From Crocinitomicaceae bacterium (GTDB lineage Bacteria; Bacteroidota; Bacteroidia; Flavobacteriales_D; Crocinitomicaceae): a DNA stretch of 64,000 nt. Made by a program: the position numbers and the translations under genes. Every line of letters starts with the position of its first letter. The first letter of the stretch is position 1. Location of the stretch: positions 169,808 through 233,807 of the forward strand of contig JAKVAR010000108.1 of assembly GCA_022447585.1 (NCBI GenBank), given 5' to 3'. This document shows, piece by piece, positions 17,710-26,939 of this stretch. The notes beneath the pieces were generated by a model. It had not been told where the DNA came from and made no database searches. It saw nothing but the letters and a program-made list of their open reading frames with translations.

Positions 17710-18308
17710 TGAATATCCTTAGAAAGGACATCTCAAAATTCTCTGACGAGCAACTCATGGATTTGCTCTCTTCGAAACGTTCAAATGAAGCGCTAACGGA
17801 GTTGCATAAACGTTATGCTAATAAGGTACTTGGTTTTTTTATCCGTATGTTTAGGGGGGATGTGAACAAGGCTCAAGATTTTGTACAAGACTTATTCATT
17901 AAGATTTTGACTAAGCACAATCAGTTTGACTCAAAAAAGAAGTTTTATACTTGGATGTTTACTATAGCTTCTAATATGTGTAAATCGGATTTCAGAAAGC
18001 CGAAAAAAAATGCTATTTCAAATGATTGTTTTGAATTGAGTGACTTGGCTCAGTGGAATGAAAATGGTATTGATAAAGAGTTGTTTAGGAAAGGTTTGAG
18101 ACAAGCGATAGAGTCTTTGACAGAGAATCACAAGGAAACTTTTTTCTTAAGATTCATACAAGAGTTATCAGTAAAGGATATTGCAGAAATTACGAACGCC
18201 TCTGAAGGTACAGTTAAATCAAGGTTATTTTACGCAACAAAAAAGGTTACAGCGCAATTAAGTGAGTTTAACCCGGAAAAGCACGAGGCAATTTTTAAAA
18301 TGAATTAG
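17709..18308 (+). CDS. ECF-type RNA polymerase sigma factor
   Basis: 199 residues. Sigma region 2 runs from about residue 25 to 95 (LHKRYANKVLGFFIRMFRG, QDFVQDLFIKILTK, FYTWMFTIASNMCKSDFRK). Region 4 lies at about 140-185 (LTENHKETFFLRFIQELSVK followed by DIAEITNASEGTVKSRLFYA), a helix-turn-helix. There is no region 1 or 3, as in all ECF factors. It overlaps the SUMF1-like gene by one base and is followed one base later by a single-membrane-span protein, probably its anti-sigma factor. It is likely to control envelope functions, perhaps its own operon. Confidence 0.92.
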   Translation: MNILRKDISKFSDEQLMDLLSSKRSNEALTELHKRYANKVLGFFIRMFRGDVNKAQDFVQDLFIKILTKHNQFDSKKKFYTWMFTIASNMCKSDFRKPKKNAISNDCFELSDLAQWNENGIDKELFRKGLRQAIESLTENHKETFFLRFIQELSVKDIAEITNASEGTVKSRLFYATKKVTAQLSEFNPEKHEAIFKMN

Positions 18309-18309
18309 A

Positions 18310-18912
18310 ATGGACAGATATTTAAATCGTAACGAAGAACAAATCCAAAGATTAATTGAAACCAAACAATTTTCAGAATTATCGTTAGATGAGAAAGATG
18401 TTATTTTGTCTCAAATGAGTGAGCATGAATATAAACTTGCAGGCTTAGCTATTTTTGAAAGTAAATCCGCATATAGAGAGTTAGAAGCGAAACCATTGAT
18501 TTTGCCAACACAAAAAAGAGAGGCACGTATTGCTATTCCTTTATGGCAAGCGGCTGCCAGTGTTGCAGCGGCTGTTTTAATTTCATTTTTTGTTTTTCGA
18601 ACGGAGAAAATTGTAGAGGTTCAAGTTGGAGACGGTTTAATGGCCAAAAATGATACTATTTATATGGAGAAATCAATTGTGGATACGGTGTTTAAATATG
18701 AAACGAAATATATTGATCGAATTATTGAATCTTCAAGTGTTTCCAGGATTAATGATGCTCCTGTTGATAATCAATTGATTAAATTAAGGTCAAATTCTTT
18801 TAGCACTCAAGAATTGGCTGATTTAGATCCATCAAAATTGCAAAATAAGGGGCAATCTGTAGCGAATGATGAAACATTCTCTCTAATTGATGGATTAATT
18901 ATGCCTGATTAA
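18310..18912 (+). CDS. Probable anti-sigma factor, single membrane span
   Basis: A 200-residue protein. The N-terminal 70 residues are cytoplasmic and helical (RNEEQIQRLIETKQFSELSLDEKDVILSQM). One membrane helix, LWQAAASVAAAVLISFFVF, is at about 79-97, and an extracytoplasmic tail follows. This topology, and the position one base after the ECF sigma gene, are the standard anti-sigma arrangement. There is no zinc-binding HxxxCxxC motif, so it is not of the ZAS type. The assignment rests on context and topology rather than clear homology. Confidence 0.65.
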   Translation: MDRYLNRNEEQIQRLIETKQFSELSLDEKDVILSQMSEHEYKLAGLAIFESKSAYRELEAKPLILPTQKREARIAIPLWQAAASVAAAVLISFFVFRTEKIVEVQVGDGLMAKNDTIYMEKSIVDTVFKYETKYIDRIIESSSVSRINDAPVDNQLIKLRSNSFSTQELADLDPSKLQNKGQSVANDETFSLIDGLIMPD

Positions 18913-19308
18913 AATAATTATTTCCAGTTGTTTACACAATATTTCTTCTAGTTGCACAGAAGAGTGTTGACAAGTTCTAAATTATTTTTTCCTTGATTTG
19001 GTACTTCAATCTCTAGTCTTTTGGCAATTGAGGCGAATAGATTTAATCTCACTAAAGTTGCCGTTGATAGCATAAATAAGTGGGTTTATCAGTGTTTTGT
19101 TCGCAGTTTGCTCGTCTATGTTGTGCAATTAACTGATTACCATTTGATTATTGATAATTCTAAATTAAAGCGAAACTTTTTCTGTTAAGCTGTTTTTATT
19201 GTATTGTAAATGAGGTGTTAAACTTCTATATTTTCCAATGAAATACTTTGATTCTGTGGATGTTCATTAATTTCTACGTACCTTTGCACTCAATTTTAAA
19301 AATAAAAA
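18913..19308 (+). other. Intergenic region before the helicase gene
   Basis: About 400 AT-rich bases with no protein-like frame on either strand. The only recognisable element is the TACCTTTG promoter box near its right end. I see no hairpin followed by a T-run after the anti-sigma gene. Confidence 0.5.
19279..19286 (+). promoter_or_regulatory. Bacteroidota -7 box (TACCTTTG) for the DEAD-box helicase
   Basis: An exact TAnnTTTG match 22 bases upstream of the ATG at 19309. The nearest TTG, at 19248-19250, is 28 bases upstream of the box, farther than usual, so the -33 element is uncertain. Confidence 0.5.
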
Positions 19309-21090
19309 ATGACGTTTGAAGAACTCGGGCTAAAGAGTGAGGTGTTGAAGTCGTTAAGAGACATGGGGTTTGAGACACCTACTCCGATCCAACAAGAAGC
19401 TATTCCACATTTGATGGGAGATAGTAGTGATTTTGTTGGTCTAGCTCAAACAGGGACAGGGAAGACAGCCGCATTCGGCCTTCCATTAGTAAGTAAAGTA
19501 GATGAGGGGAAAAGATTACCTCAAGGACTTGTGATTTGTCCAACACGTGAATTATGCTTACAAATATCTAAGGATTTAGAAAAATTTGCGAAACATCTTG
19601 ATGTTAATGTAGTTGCAGTATATGGCGGAACAGATATCCGTCGTCAGATGCAAGATATTAAAAAAGGAGTTTCGATTATTGTTGCTACTCCAGGTAGATT
19701 AGTCGATTTAACTAAAAGAAAAGCCGTTCAGCTGCAAGATGTGGAATGGGTTGTTTTAGATGAGGCCGATGAAATGCTTAACATGGGATTCAAAGAAGAT
19801 ATTGATGCGATTCTTGATAACACACCAGATTATAAAAATGTTTGGTTATTCTCAGCTACAATGCCGAAAGAGGTTGCACAAATTTCTAAGAATTATATGG
19901 ATGATCCATTAGAGATCGCCATTGGACATAAGAATCAAACCAATGAAAATATTGATCATATCTACTTTACTGTTTCAGAAAGAGATAGGTATGCGGCTTT
20001 AAAAAGAATCATTGATTTTAACCCAGATATATATGGTGTTATTTTCTGTAGAACACGTCGTGAAACGGCTGCTGTAGCAGAAAATCTAGGGAAGGAAGGA
20101 TACAGCGCTGAACCTTTGCATGGTGATTTATCGCAAGCACAACGTGATAATGTAATGAGAAGGTTTAGAGATAAGTCGGTTCAAATTTTAGTTGCTACAG
20201 ATGTTGCTGCTAGAGGTATTGATGTTACAGACATTACGCACGTGATTAACTATAATTTACCAGATGAAATCGAAAATTACACGCACAGGTCTGGTAGAAC
20301 TGCACGTGCAGGTAAGAAAGGTGAATCTTTAGTTTTAGTTAATCCCAAAGAGGGATATAAAATTAAAGCAATTGAGCGTAAGATTAGAACGACTTTTACA
20401 AAGGGAACCATCCCTGGACCAAAAGAAATCTGTGAGATTCAATTGAAAAAATTAGTTAACAAGGTTATTGCAACCGAAGTTAAAGAGGACGATATTGCTG
20501 AGTTTATTCCAGCAGTGATGATGGAATTCGAGGATTTATCTAAAGAAGAAGTAATCAAGAAATTCGTTTCTGCAGAATTCAACCAATTTATTGAGTATTA
20601 CAATAGAGCTGGTGATTTAAACCGTAAAGGAGGAAGAGACGATAGAAGAAATCGAGATTCTGATCGTATTAGCGATAGAAGAGATCGTGGAAGAGATCGT
20701 GATCGAGGTGCAAGAAGAGAGGATGAAAACAAAACTCGATTTTTTGTGAACTTAGGACAAAGAGATGGATTAAACCCAGGTGGTTTATTACGTGTTGTTT
20801 GCGATGCTGCTGGACTGAACTCAAGTAAAGTTGGTCGTATCGATATCTTAGCTTCATTCTCATTCTTTGAAGCTGATAATGAATTAGCGGACAAAATCAT
20901 TAAAGAAGTGAATGGTGTTGAATATGAAGGTCACAAAGTTTCAGTTGAAGTTACCAAGAAGAAAGCTGGTGGCGGAAGCGGTCGTCGTGGCGGTGGAAAT
21001 CGTCGCGGAAGCGGCGGTGGTCGTAGATCATTTGGTGGTGGGAGACGCAGTGGCGGGCGACGTGATGGTAGTTACGGTGGAGGCCGATAG
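19309..21090 (+). CDS. deaD: DEAD-box RNA helicase with DbpA-like RNA-binding domain and RGG tail
   Basis: 593 residues. The Q motif (TPTPIQQEAIP), Walker A AQTGTGKT, LDEADEML, the SAT motif (FSATMPKE), ATDVAARGID and HRSGRTAR are all intact. Residues of about 480-555 form a DbpA-type RNA-recognition domain (FFVNLGQRDGLNPGGLLRVV). The last 35 residues are Gly/Arg-rich and should bind RNA nonspecifically. DeaD/CsdA proteins unwind structured RNA in ribosome assembly and mRNA turnover, often in cold. Typical for Bacteroidota. It is 25 bases upstream of typA, another ribosome-biogenesis factor, and shares its strand. Confidence 0.95.
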   Translation: MTFEELGLKSEVLKSLRDMGFETPTPIQQEAIPHLMGDSSDFVGLAQTGTGKTAAFGLPLVSKVDEGKRLPQGLVICPTRELCLQISKDLEKFAKHLDVNVVAVYGGTDIRRQMQDIKKGVSIIVATPGRLVDLTKRKAVQLQDVEWVVLDEADEMLNMGFKEDIDAILDNTPDYKNVWLFSATMPKEVAQISKNYMDDPLEIAIGHKNQTNENIDHIYFTVSERDRYAALKRIIDFNPDIYGVIFCRTRRETAAVAENLGKEGYSAEPLHGDLSQAQRDNVMRRFRDKSVQILVATDVAARGIDVTDITHVINYNLPDEIENYTHRSGRTARAGKKGESLVLVNPKEGYKIKAIERKIRTTFTKGTIPGPKEICEIQLKKLVNKVIATEVKEDDIAEFIPAVMMEFEDLSKEEVIKKFVSAEFNQFIEYYNRAGDLNRKGGRDDRRNRDSDRISDRRDRGRDRDRGARREDENKTRFFVNLGQRDGLNPGGLLRVVCDAAGLNSSKVGRIDILASFSFFEADNELADKIIKEVNGVEYEGHKVSVEVTKKKAGGGSGRRGGGNRRGSGGGRRSFGGGRRSGGRRDGSYGGGR

Positions 21091-21115
21091 TATTGAATCT
21101 TATTAGAATTTTATA

Positions 21116-22927
21116 ATGGAAATTAGAAATATTGCAATTATTGCCCATGTCGATCACGGAAAAACGACATTGGTAGATAAAATGATTGAAGCTGGAGCAG
21201 TTGTAAACGAAAGAGATCGTCCAACTGGAGAGTTGATTATGGATAACAATGATCTGGAACGTGAACGTGGTATTACGATCGTTTCTAAGAACGTTTCTGT
21301 AATGTATAAAGGGACTAAGATTAACATCATTGATACTCCTGGTCACGCTGATTTTGGTGGTGAGGTTGAGCGTGTATTAAACATGGCTGATGGTGTTTGT
21401 CTTTTAGTTGATGCATTTGAGGGACCTATGCCTCAAACACGTTTTGTACTTGGTAAAGCGTTATCAATGGGACTTAAACCATTGGTGGTAGTTAATAAAG
21501 TTGATAAGGAAAACTGTACTCCTGATGAGGTGCATGAAAAAGTCTTTGATTTGATGTTCGAGTTAGATGCTGATGAAGAGCAATTAGAGTTCCCTACTAT
21601 TTATGGCTCTGCTAAGAATGGATGGATGTCTGAAGATTATAAGCAGCCGACAGACTCTATTACTCCTTTGTTGGACAAAATTCTTGATTATTATCCTCCG
21701 GTAACTATTGCTGAAGGTAATACTCAAATGTTGATTACATCTTTAGATTTCTCAACGTTTGTTGGACGTATCGCTATCGGTCGTTTAACACGTGGAGAGT
21801 TGAAACCAAATCAGCAAATTGTTTTAGCTAAAGCTGATGGTTCGCAACAAAAACACAGAATCAAAGAAGTTTTTACTTTCGAAGGAACTGACCGTGTTAA
21901 AACGGAAGCTGTGCAAGGAGGAGATATTTGTGCTGTAACAGGAATTGAAGGTTTTGAGATTGGAGATACGATTTGTGATTTTGAAAATCCAGAACCACTA
22001 GAAAGTATAGCAATTGATGAGCCTACGATGAGTATGTTGTTTTCAATTAATGACTCTCCTTTCTTTGGAAAAGAAGGGAAATTAGTTACTTCTCGTCATA
22101 TTGCTGAGCGTCTAGATAAAGAGCTTGAGAAAAATTTAGCAATGCGTGTAATGAAAACGGATAAAGCCGATAAATGGATGGTCTTCGGAAGAGGGGTTAT
22201 GCATTTGTCAGTTCTTGTTGAGACTATGCGTCGCGAAGGGTATGAGCTGCAAGTTGGTCAGCCGCAAGTGATCTTAAAAGAAATAGATGGTGTTAAATGT
22301 GAGCCAGTTGAGGAATTAACTATCGATTTACCAGAGGTGAATAGTGGAACTGCTGTAGAAGCTGTTACTAAGCGTAAAGGTGAAATGAAGAATATGGAGC
22401 CAAAAGGTGACCGTATGAAAATTACTTTTGAAATTCCTTCTCGCGGTATCATTGGTTTAAGAAACTACTTGCTTACTGCAACTGCTGGTGAAGCAATTAT
22501 GACACATAGATTTTTAGAGTACCAGCCGTATAAAGGAGAAATTCCTGGACGTTTGAATGGTTCTTTAATTTCAATGGAATTAGGAACATCTATTCCATTC
22601 TCATTAAATAACCTGCAGGAGCGTGGTACATTCTTTATCGCACCTGGAGAAAATATCTATGAGGGACAAGTGATAGGGGAGAATAGCCGCCAAAATGACT
22701 TAGTAGTGAATGTAACGAAAACAAAGAAAATGTCTAACATGCGTTCTTCTGGGGCTGATGATAAGGTGAAATTAGCGCCACCGAAGCAATTTAGTCTGGA
22801 AGAATGTTTAGAGTACATTCAGGCAGATGAATACGTAGAGGTAACACCTGAAAATCTTCGTATGCGTAAGATCTTATTGAAAGAAACAGATCGTAAGCGT
22901 GCAGGAAAAACAGTAGGGGCAGTATAA
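21116..22927 (+). CDS. typA: Ribosome-associated GTPase TypA/BipA
   Basis: 603 residues, the family's usual length. The GTPase domain shows AHVDHGKTTLVDKM (P-loop), RERGITI, DTPGHADFGGEVERVL and VVNKVDKEN. Domains II, III and V and the TypA-specific C-terminal domain follow, with RGIIGLRNYLLTATAGEA. TypA is an EF-G-like factor needed for 50S assembly and stress or cold growth. It directly follows the helicase gene, so the two are plausibly co-transcribed, and a strong hairpin terminator follows it. Confidence 0.97.
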   Translation: MEIRNIAIIAHVDHGKTTLVDKMIEAGAVVNERDRPTGELIMDNNDLERERGITIVSKNVSVMYKGTKINIIDTPGHADFGGEVERVLNMADGVCLLVDAFEGPMPQTRFVLGKALSMGLKPLVVVNKVDKENCTPDEVHEKVFDLMFELDADEEQLEFPTIYGSAKNGWMSEDYKQPTDSITPLLDKILDYYPPVTIAEGNTQMLITSLDFSTFVGRIAIGRLTRGELKPNQQIVLAKADGSQQKHRIKEVFTFEGTDRVKTEAVQGGDICAVTGIEGFEIGDTICDFENPEPLESIAIDEPTMSMLFSINDSPFFGKEGKLVTSRHIAERLDKELEKNLAMRVMKTDKADKWMVFGRGVMHLSVLVETMRREGYELQVGQPQVILKEIDGVKCEPVEELTIDLPEVNSGTAVEAVTKRKGEMKNMEPKGDRMKITFEIPSRGIIGLRNYLLTATAGEAIMTHRFLEYQPYKGEIPGRLNGSLISMELGTSIPFSLNNLQERGTFFIAPGENIYEGQVIGENSRQNDLVVNVTKTKKMSNMRSSGADDKVKLAPPKQFSLEECLEYIQADEYVEVTPENLRMRKILLKETDRKRAGKTVGAV

Positions 22928-22966
22928 TCCTTTGTTATACGAATTATATGCGCTTGTAGAGCGACT

Positions 22967-22995
22967 AAAGGAGATCATTTGATCTCCTTTTTTTG
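22967..22995 (+). terminator. Rho-independent terminator after typA
   Basis: The sequence AAAGGAGATCA is followed after two bases by its exact reverse complement, then a run of T. It lies about 40 bases after the typA stop. Confidence 0.85.
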
Positions 22996-23097
22996 TACTA
23001 AATAAATGCGTTAATTCGCTTTTTGGAGGGCAGGTGTAGGTTTTATTACTGAATATATGCCTTCTGTATTCAAATGTTCTGGCCAGAGAGAGGAAAC

Positions 23098-23126
23098 AAA
23101 AAAGGCCGCCTATCAAGGCGGCCTTT
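23098..23126 (-). terminator. Terminator of the secreted protease gene
   Basis: AAAGGCCGCC at 23101-23110, a six-base loop, and GGCGGCCTTT at 23117-23126 form a perfect ten-pair stem. On the minus strand it is followed by a T-run. It lies about 20 bases after the protease stop. A damaged copy sits at 26741-26766. Confidence 0.88.
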
Positions 23127-23145
23127 CAGTATAAGAATGAAATAT

Positions 23146-26100
23146 TTATTTACTCTTTACTAATTTAATGGTTTGTGTATTTTGGTTTACCGTAAGAGCA
23201 ACGAAATAGATTCCGTACTCTAAGTTGCTAAGATTTATTTCTTGTCGGTATTCACCAGCACTTCTACCCATCGTTTGGTCTAGCACCTGTATCAATTTAC
23301 CAGCACCATCCATCAGTTCAATTTTTACCTGGTTTTTCTCTTCTTCGAGAGAATATTGTAGGGTACTTTTTTCTGAAGTTGGATTTGGGAAAATTTTGGC
23401 GTTATATGTGTATTCTGCGCCTTCTTTCAATGGATCCTCAAATGATTCGGCACTTTTAAAGCCAAACCCTGTATTCCATTGTTGTTCACAATTGAAGAAA
23501 TCTTGGATACTATACGTAGATCCATCTATGAAGTGGATTGTTGCAGTTATAGGGAAACTACCATCTGTACTACAGTACTGTGCCCAATAAGGGAATTGAT
23601 CTGCGATTTGACTTGTGGAACCAGTGCTGTTAGGCATGGTATACTCAATAAAGTCAACATTGTTCGCATTACAAATAGATCCAACACCCACTTCTGCGAG
23701 TGTGCCTTGTCCACTATTACATAAGTCGAACTTTTGACAATAATGCAGTATTTCCATTTCATTGAGTACTTCAAATTCAATGTATTCTGCAGTCCAGTTG
23801 TTACAATCTGTACTTACTGCATGTTGGATTTTGTATTTTCCTGGGCTAAAGATAGTGTTGTAGATATTCCTTAGATTAGGATTAGAATTCAGACTACCTT
23901 GCCATCCAGCATATTCTATATAATCCCAGTTCCCCGTTGAATTTAGTCTGTATAATGCGAAAAAGTGATTGTTTGCATTAATTGAATTTTCAAGTTGGAA
24001 AAAAATATCTTCACATTGATCATAAACTGATTCCGAAGTTCCATTTAGAGTTGAACTAATGTTAGAGTTCATAAAGGTTTGGTCTATGTAAACAGTACCG
24101 AGCCCATTATTGTTATCGCTCATGTTCTGAATGTCTACGCCGCTGCTTGTTATTGCTGATGCAGCATCCTCTAAATAAATGGAGCTTTCAATATTTTCCA
24201 GCTTTATCCAGCTTCCTGCAGCAACATCAAGAAACCCGTCACACTCAATAATAATTTTACCTGTACCCTTTACAACTATTCGGCTTCCGTTATCTGCTTG
24301 GATTTTTGCACTACTTCTAACATATACAATGGCTCCATCCTGCACATATAATGATGATTTGTCTTTAAGCACTAGTTCTGAATCATCGCTTAAAATTAAT
24401 TCTGATCCTGATAAAAGATTATACGTGCTATATGCCTCCATCAGGATAGTGCTTTTTTCTTTTACATCTACCGTTGAATTTTGCTCTTGATGAATTCTAG
24501 CTTCAGGAGCTACGCGTAATAAGGTCGGAGAATTAAACAATCCTGTAGACGGGTCAATATTTTCCTGAGAATTAGTTCCTGAACGGTCAATCGTTACCGT
24601 AACACCATCTTTAATTCTCATATCCACTCCTGGACTATTGGTAATATTGCTTAATTGTACTCTTCCGGCAATACGATAATCATTTTCGATATCCACATCG
24701 TCGTAGGTTACTTGAATTTTAATTCTACGATCCCCCCAAACTTCCAAAATTTTAACGCTTATTCCCTGTAAGTTTGGTAAAACATTGTCATTGTTTCCTT
24801 CATATGGCGCTTTTGTAACGAGGGTTGGATTGGTTCCCATTCCGACTTTTTGTCCTACCTGGTTGAAATAGTGCCCCACACCTAATACACCTAAATTTCT
24901 CGTGTAGTTACTAGGTATACCGTTATCGGTTAGGAATAAAACTTGGTCACCTTCTGAACCTGCCCCGTGATTGAAATAAGAGACGTGTTTAATTGTTCCA
25001 TCTCCATTTAGATCCCTTCTGTTATTCATTCCGATATGCGTGCCAGAGACAGGGTTACTTTCCATTTTTTGATATACTCTCTTACTTCCTGTCCATAAAT
25101 ATGGATTCGAATCACTATGTACATCTATTAGAGAAATGTCGTAATTTCCATCTGCGCTAAGCGGGTGTTCATTGTTCATATACTTATCACTCACGGGATT
25201 CATCGCTTCATCACCATTACCCGAGGTAATAAACATTTGTAATCCATGGTTGTTATCCTTAGCAAATGCCGATGTTATTTCATTATCGTAGCCTTGCCAC
25301 ATGCTTAATGGGTCTCTACCTTCTGAATATGGATCATCAAACGTGCTCTTTCGGGCATGATTCTGTATCCATAAATAGCTTTCAGTTAAATCGTTTATAC
25401 CTCCAGATCCAGGGTTCCAAACTTCTATGGGTAGTTTTATCCTAAGTGCGTTCCCTGATGTGATGAAGTCATCTAATATAAAGATCCCGTCTTCTGGTAA
25501 ATCATTTTTACTATCAATCTTACCACTGACTGGGGACATATATTTATCTTTAGCATCTAGAGGAATCCAGCCCATATAATACCTTTCAAATGCATTAAAT
25601 GATTTATTGGGAGCAGTCCAAACAATTTTCATGACACTATTGGAATATTGGTAACTTTCGAAGTAATCACCGACAACACCATTTTGACCCCAAACGTGCG
25701 CTGAATTATTATTAGAATGGGCAAATTCATGGGGAAATAATTCAAATAATATCCCACCCCTAATTTCAAAACTATAAGATGACATGGATTGATATTCATA
25801 ACATTGATTATTACCGTTATAAGTATAGTTAGGAACGTGAGTTATAGCTGAAGCTGATGCATCCCCAAGGCCAAAACTATTAAAGGGAAGACCTGAAGCC
25901 ACAAGTGTTGGATCACTCCACCAGTTTCTGTTTAACCTATGATAAAAGACAATGTAATCTATTTTACCATCTGGGCTACTGGTACTATTATCAACATTAT
26001 TTGGGGGGGCATTCTCTCGTTGATCTACCTCATTAAAATCAACCCACTGTTCTAGATTTCCATTGTACTGATCCTTGAAAATCCCATTTATTTTATAGTC

Positions 26101-26574
26101 AGCATCAAAGTCCCATTGGGCTATTTGATTCAAAGCCTCTTTTTCGGCAGCTGTTCTATTCCAACCAGTACCGTTTAATTCAATTACTCTTGGAAATACG
26201 GTTGCGGTTAAGTTAAATTGACCTTGGGATAGTTCATTATATAACCTTGATAAATTCCATGAATCTTTTATTGGGTCTTCAGGATTCGTGAATTCACTAT
26301 TGTTTTCATAGAAAAGGGGGCGAGGACTATCAACTGGGTCGTATGGCTTTAATTCCGTTGAAAGACAATCTTCATGTCGGGTTGGACTTGTTGGCCATGG
26401 CCATTTAGAATGAGGATAGTTATTTGATACGGTATAACTAATAGGGATAACAAGTACATTTAAATTTCCATTCAGCGTATGCTTGTAACTGGCTTTATTT
26501 CCGGTAAATTGAGAAAATAAGCTAGTGCTAAATAGCATAATACATGCGATAACTAGACTAATTTTTTGTTTCAT
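23146..26574 (-). CDS. Secreted M6-like zinc metalloprotease with T9SS sorting domain
   Basis: 1142 residues. A signal peptide (about 1-21) is followed by a catalytic domain carrying HEFAH at 282-286, a zincin HExxH motif, in a context (FPHEFAHSNN) like immune-inhibitor-A/M6 peptidases. A central region of short strand repeats (LILSDDSELVLKDKSSLYVQ and similar) suggests a beta-helix. The final 80 or so residues are a type A T9SS sorting domain: FPNPTSEKSTLQYSL, then GAGKLIQVL, and the end KLVKSK. It should cross the outer membrane via T9SS and be attached or released. It is monocistronic with its own terminator. A decayed copy of its 3' end lies upstream. The M6 subfamily is probable rather than certain. 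Confidence 0.83.
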   Translation of the reverse strand: MKQKISLVIACIMLFSTSLFSQFTGNKASYKHTLNGNLNVLVIPISYTVSNNYPHSKWPWPTSPTRHEDCLSTELKPYDPVDSPRPLFYENNSEFTNPEDPIKDSWNLSRLYNELSQGQFNLTATVFPRVIELNGTGWNRTAAEKEALNQIAQWDFDADYKINGIFKDQYNGNLEQWVDFNEVDQRENAPPNNVDNSTSSPDGKIDYIVFYHRLNRNWWSDPTLVASGLPFNSFGLGDASASAITHVPNYTYNGNNQCYEYQSMSSYSFEIRGGILFELFPHEFAHSNNNSAHVWGQNGVVGDYFESYQYSNSVMKIVWTAPNKSFNAFERYYMGWIPLDAKDKYMSPVSGKIDSKNDLPEDGIFILDDFITSGNALRIKLPIEVWNPGSGGINDLTESYLWIQNHARKSTFDDPYSEGRDPLSMWQGYDNEITSAFAKDNNHGLQMFITSGNGDEAMNPVSDKYMNNEHPLSADGNYDISLIDVHSDSNPYLWTGSKRVYQKMESNPVSGTHIGMNNRRDLNGDGTIKHVSYFNHGAGSEGDQVLFLTDNGIPSNYTRNLGVLGVGHYFNQVGQKVGMGTNPTLVTKAPYEGNNDNVLPNLQGISVKILEVWGDRRIKIQVTYDDVDIENDYRIAGRVQLSNITNSPGVDMRIKDGVTVTIDRSGTNSQENIDPSTGLFNSPTLLRVAPEARIHQEQNSTVDVKEKSTILMEAYSTYNLLSGSELILSDDSELVLKDKSSLYVQDGAIVYVRSSAKIQADNGSRIVVKGTGKIIIECDGFLDVAAGSWIKLENIESSIYLEDAASAITSSGVDIQNMSDNNNGLGTVYIDQTFMNSNISSTLNGTSESVYDQCEDIFFQLENSINANNHFFALYRLNSTGNWDYIEYAGWQGSLNSNPNLRNIYNTIFSPGKYKIQHAVSTDCNNWTAEYIEFEVLNEMEILHYCQKFDLCNSGQGTLAEVGVGSICNANNVDFIEYTMPNSTGSTSQIADQFPYWAQYCSTDGSFPITATIHFIDGSTYSIQDFFNCEQQWNTGFGFKSAESFEDPLKEGAEYTYNAKIFPNPTSEKSTLQYSLEEEKNQVKIELMDGAGKLIQVLDQTMGRSAGEYRQEINLSNLEYGIYFVALTVNQNTQTIKLVKSK

Positions 26575-26740
26575 AATTTTAAAAATATGTTTGATTAAAA
26601 GTTAACTTGGCGATAAAACTATATGATAACCAGATATATAGTTTAATTATTTCACCAATACCCCGTTTGACTTTGTGGAGGGGTAGGTATCTTTTGTAAA
26701 GGAAACTTGAGATCTTAAAAAAGGGGGAGGAATACATAAA
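26575..26740 (-). other. Upstream region of the protease gene
   Basis: AT-rich non-coding stretch presumably holding the protease promoter. I see no exact TAnnTTTG box on the minus strand. Together with the decayed copy to its right it fills the gap between the protease and the response-regulator gene. Confidence 0.4.
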
Positions 26741-26910
26741 AAAAGGCACCTATCAAGGCGGCCTTTCAGTATAAGAATGAAATATTTATTTACGCTTTAC
26801 TAATTTAATAGTGTATGTTTTGGTTTACCGTAAGAGCAACGAAATAGATTCCGCACTCTAAGTTGCTAGGATTTATTTCTTGTTGGTATTCACCAGCACT
26901 TCTATCTAGT
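26741..26910 (-). pseudogene. Decayed duplicate of the protease sorting-domain tail and terminator
   Basis: About 170 bases closely match 23101-23270, the terminator plus the last 40 or so codons of the protease gene. The remnant translates as SAGEYQQEINPSNLECGIYF then VALTVNQN, against SAGEYRQEINLSNLEYGIYF then VALTVNQN in the intact gene. A two-base deletion after that shifts the frame so that the terminal KLVK motif is out of phase. The left arm of the terminator copy also carries changes. No start codon or catalytic part remains. It is probably the last trace of a tandem paralogue of the protease or another T9SS cargo gene. Confidence 0.85.
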
Positions 26911-26939
26911 TGTCAGAATTTCAAGAACGGAACATCCCT

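Noticed and set aside
20598..21346. Long frames antisense to the helicase tail and typA
   Set aside because: They arise from the repetitive Arg/Gly-coding region on the other strand and translate to His/Arg/Ser-rich nonsense.
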